Shown here: in pieces, positions 62,004 through 64,000 of the stretch
Layout: each line of letters begins with the position of its first letter
Position numbering within the stretch: the stretch's first letter is position 1
NCBI GenBank assembly: GCA_000431235.1
Contig: HF988734.1
Span: 186,001-250,000 of the forward strand
DNA from: Coprobacillus sp. CAG:698
Lineage (GTDB): Bacteria > Bacillota_I > Bacilli_A > ML615J-28 > CAG-698
Direction of reading: 5' to 3'
Length of the DNA stretch: 64,000 nt
The notes under the pieces: generated by a model
Databases searched by the model: none
Seen by the model: only the letters and a program-made list of their open reading frames with translations
What the model was told of the DNA's origin: nothing
Translations under genes and position numbers: made by a program

Positions 62004-63855
62004 TCAAAGAAAACCTCAAGGAGTACCTATGGGTCGTGGACCTATACGTGGAGCGATGATAGTTGAAAAACCTAAAAATGGGAAACAAACGTTTAAAAAG
62101 CTTTTGAAATATATAGGCTCAAGTAAAAAGGTATTTATAATTCTTTTGGTTCTAACATTTTTAGTTAGTATATTATCATTAGTTGGTCCATCATTACAAG
62201 GTGATGCAATGGGTTCAATAACAATAACAAAAGATAATCCAGAAGTTAATTGGGAATCATTATTATTGCTATTAATAGCAATGGTAATAGTTTATACATT
62301 ACAAGCTGCCTTTACTTATTTTCAAAGTCTCTTCTCAGCAAAATTATCACAAGAGATGATTGTAAAACTAAGAAATGATTTATTTGGACATATTTCAAAA
62401 TTACCAATTTCTTATGTTGATACACATCAACATGGAGATATAATGAGTAGAATGACAAATGATGTTGATAAAATTAGTACAACAATATCTAGTTCAATAT
62501 CAAGTTTATTTTCAGGAATCTTAACAATTGTTGGTGTTCTAGCAATAACTTTATATCTAAATTGGTTTTTAACACTTGTTAGTATGGCATCTGTAGTCCT
62601 CACAATTATTGTTGTTAAATATTTATCAAAAGCAATGAGAAAGTATTTTAAAAAACAACAAGATCTGTTGGGAATCTTAAATGGACACTCAGAAGAAACA
62701 ATTACGGGATATAAAACTGTTATAGCATATTCACAAGAAAAGGAAGCTATGGATAAGTTTAATAAAATAAGTACTGATTTGAAAAATGTTGGTATAAAAT
62801 CACAAATTCTTGGTGGAGTAATGGGACCACTTATGAATATCATAAATAACATTGGATTCCTTATTGTTTGTGGCGTAGGAGGATATTTAGCAGCTACATC
62901 ATCTACATTAGGTGGATGGGGAATAGTGGGTTATACAATTACAATATCAACTTTATCTAAATTTATTTTATATTCGAAAAAATTTTCAAGACCTATAAAT
63001 GAGATTGCAAACCTTTGGTCTCAAGTACAATCGTCAATGGCAGCTGCAGAACGTGTTTTCGAAATAATGGATTTACCATTAGAAGTTGATGAAGGAACAA
63101 AGCATATGACAGACATAAAGGGTAATATAAAGTTTGAAAATATTCATTTTTCATACGTTGAAGGAGAAGAAGTTCTTAAAGGTTTCAACTTAAGCGTAAA
63201 ACCAGGACAAAAAATAGCAATTGTTGGAGCCACAGGATCCGGAAAAACTACTGTGGTAAATCTATTGATGAGATTTTATGATCCTCAAGAAGGAGAAATA
63301 ACTATTGATGGAATCAATATAAATGATATACCTAAACAAGAATTGAGAAAAAACATATCAATAGTTTTGCAAGATGCTGTTTTGTTTGAAACAACAATTA
63401 AAGAAAACATAAAATATGGTAATGAAAATGCTAGTGATGACGAAGTTAAGAATAGTGCAGAAATGAGCAATGCAAGTTATTTTATCGAAAGACTTCCACA
63501 GAAATATGAAACATATTTAAGTGAGTCAGGTAGTAATCTTAGTCAAGGTCAAAGACAACTATTAACAATTGCGAGAACAATTCTTGCTGATCCTAAAATA
63601 CTAATATTAGATGAAGCAACTTCAAGTGTTGACACAAGAACTGAGAAAAACATTCAAGATGCTATGGTAAAACTTATGAAAAATAGAACAAGTTTAATCA
63701 TTGCTCACAGATTATCAACAATTCAAGATGCAGATATTATAATAGTAGTTGATGATGGTAAAGTTGTTGAAAAGGGAAATCATAAAGAACTATTGAATCA
63801 AAAAGGAAAGTATTATAACTTGTATCAAACTCAGTTTGCAGGTAATCAAATATAA
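61996..63855 (+). CDS. ABC multidrug-type exporter, subunit 2
   Basis: ATG 61996 is preferred (GAGAGG 8 bases before); GTG 61987 is within that site. 619 residues: a ~35-residue basic N-terminal extension (PQGVPMGRGPIRG), six-helix exporter domain, and an ATPase domain with GATGSGKTT, VLQDA, LSQGQRQL signature, Walker B ILILDEATSSVD (catalytic Glu present) and AHRLST H-loop. It carries the active Glu and His while its partner carries the intact LSGGQ, as expected for a heterodimeric exporter. Confidence 0.9.
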   Translation: MNNQRKPQGVPMGRGPIRGAMIVEKPKNGKQTFKKLLKYIGSSKKVFIILLVLTFLVSILSLVGPSLQGDAMGSITITKDNPEVNWESLLLLLIAMVIVYTLQAAFTYFQSLFSAKLSQEMIVKLRNDLFGHISKLPISYVDTHQHGDIMSRMTNDVDKISTTISSSISSLFSGILTIVGVLAITLYLNWFLTLVSMASVVLTIIVVKYLSKAMRKYFKKQQDLLGILNGHSEETITGYKTVIAYSQEKEAMDKFNKISTDLKNVGIKSQILGGVMGPLMNIINNIGFLIVCGVGGYLAATSSTLGGWGIVGYTITISTLSKFILYSKKFSRPINEIANLWSQVQSSMAAAERVFEIMDLPLEVDEGTKHMTDIKGNIKFENIHFSYVEGEEVLKGFNLSVKPGQKIAIVGATGSGKTTVVNLLMRFYDPQEGEITIDGININDIPKQELRKNISIVLQDAVLFETTIKENIKYGNENASDDEVKNSAEMSNASYFIERLPQKYETYLSESGSNLSQGQRQLLTIARTILADPKILILDEATSSVDTRTEKNIQDAMVKLMKNRTSLIIAHRLSTIQDADIIIVVDDGKVVEKGNHKELLNQKGKYYNLYQTQFAGNQI

Positions 63856-63878
63856 GAGGTTTTATGCCTCTTTTTTTG
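63854..63878 (+). terminator. Terminator of the MarR-ABC operon
   Basis: AAGAGG and CCTCTT form the stem, followed by a run of Ts. Confidence 0.8.
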
Positions 63879-63897
63879 ATAAAAATAATTTTAGAAG

Positions 63898-63926
63898 TTG
63901 AATATTTATTAAAATAGTATTATAAT
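63898..63926 (+). promoter_or_regulatory. Promoter of the last, partial gene
   Basis: TTGAAT (63898-63903), a 17-base spacer and TATAAT (63921-63926). Confidence 0.75.
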
Positions 63927-63954
63927 AAATGTATTAAAACTTTAGGAGGTTGTT

Positions 63955-64000
63955 ATGAACAAAAAAAATAACTACGAAAAATCAAAAAAAGTTTTGAGAA
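63955..64000 (+). CDS. Start of an unidentified gene, cut by the window edge
   Basis: AGGAGG (63944-63949) lies 5 bases before ATG 63955, with a good promoter upstream. Only MNKKNNYEKSKKVLR is visible; it is basic and cannot be assigned. Confidence 0.7.
   Translation, partial: MNKKNNYEKSKKVLR

Overview
This window comes from a low-GC, standard-code Bacillota genome. TGG is read as Trp and TGA is used as a stop (for example at 27121-27123). Strong GGAGG ribosome sites, sigma-A promoters, a HrcA-type CIRCE operator at htpG, the MEP enzyme Dxr and the block uppS-cdsA-dxr-rseP-proS all fit Bacilli. The large MBG/GLUG lipoprotein, TIR/DUF6273 protein, YD-repeat toxins and many small membrane proteins resemble uncultured gut Bacilli near the Erysipelotrichia/Mollicutes-related groups. 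That placement is inferred from content; no rRNA, tRNA, CRISPR array or insertion sequence was seen.

Layout. 1-11.1 kb is accessory: a broken TIR-DUF6273 gene, a 1667-residue surface lipoprotein, and an orphan Rhs C-terminal toxin piece with a damaged, partly duplicated putative immunity gene. 11.1-14.3 kb holds an M42 peptidase, a zinc-ribbon membrane protein and an RlmD-type rRNA methyltransferase. After a 900-base gene-less stretch, 15.2-20.4 kb is a LytTR response regulator, a histidine kinase with no sensor domain, and a pair of ABC exporters. 20.7-21.5 kb is a nitrilase-family amidohydrolase.

21.6-29.9 kb is the most interesting part. It holds a full-length Rhs/YD toxin (1591 aa) with a PD-(D/E)XK-like C-terminus, a candidate immunity gene, a sigma factor, a membrane/coiled-coil protein, a phage-type holin and an Ig/tail-fibre-like protein. 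Three places (before the Rhs gene, the sigma gene and the holin operon) carry the same two-part motif, GTTGTTATT-N13/14-CGTGTTAAT. This points to a dedicated sigma factor that controls both a signal-less toxin and a holin. The arrangement recalls TcdR/TcdE-TcdB of Clostridioides, but with an Rhs toxin as the cargo.

30-41 kb has a copper ATPase with a C-terminal CopZ-like domain and its own internal start, a FliB-like methylase/NUDIX/SDR run, an MMPL/RND exporter with a lone PTS-EIIC protein, and a divergent GroEL-like chaperonin. 41.3-43 kb has a TetR regulator and a small lipoprotein. 43.3-50.4 kb is core envelope and translation metabolism (uppS, cdsA, dxr, rseP, a short proS, nagA). 50.5-59.7 kb has a VWA lipoprotein, small membrane proteins, an AbiEi/AbiEii toxin-antitoxin pair, CIRCE-controlled htpG, glyA (minus strand) and a ZIP transporter. 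59.8-63.9 kb is a MarR regulator with a perfect 26-base palindrome and a two-gene ABC multidrug exporter. The next gene starts at 63955 and runs off the window.
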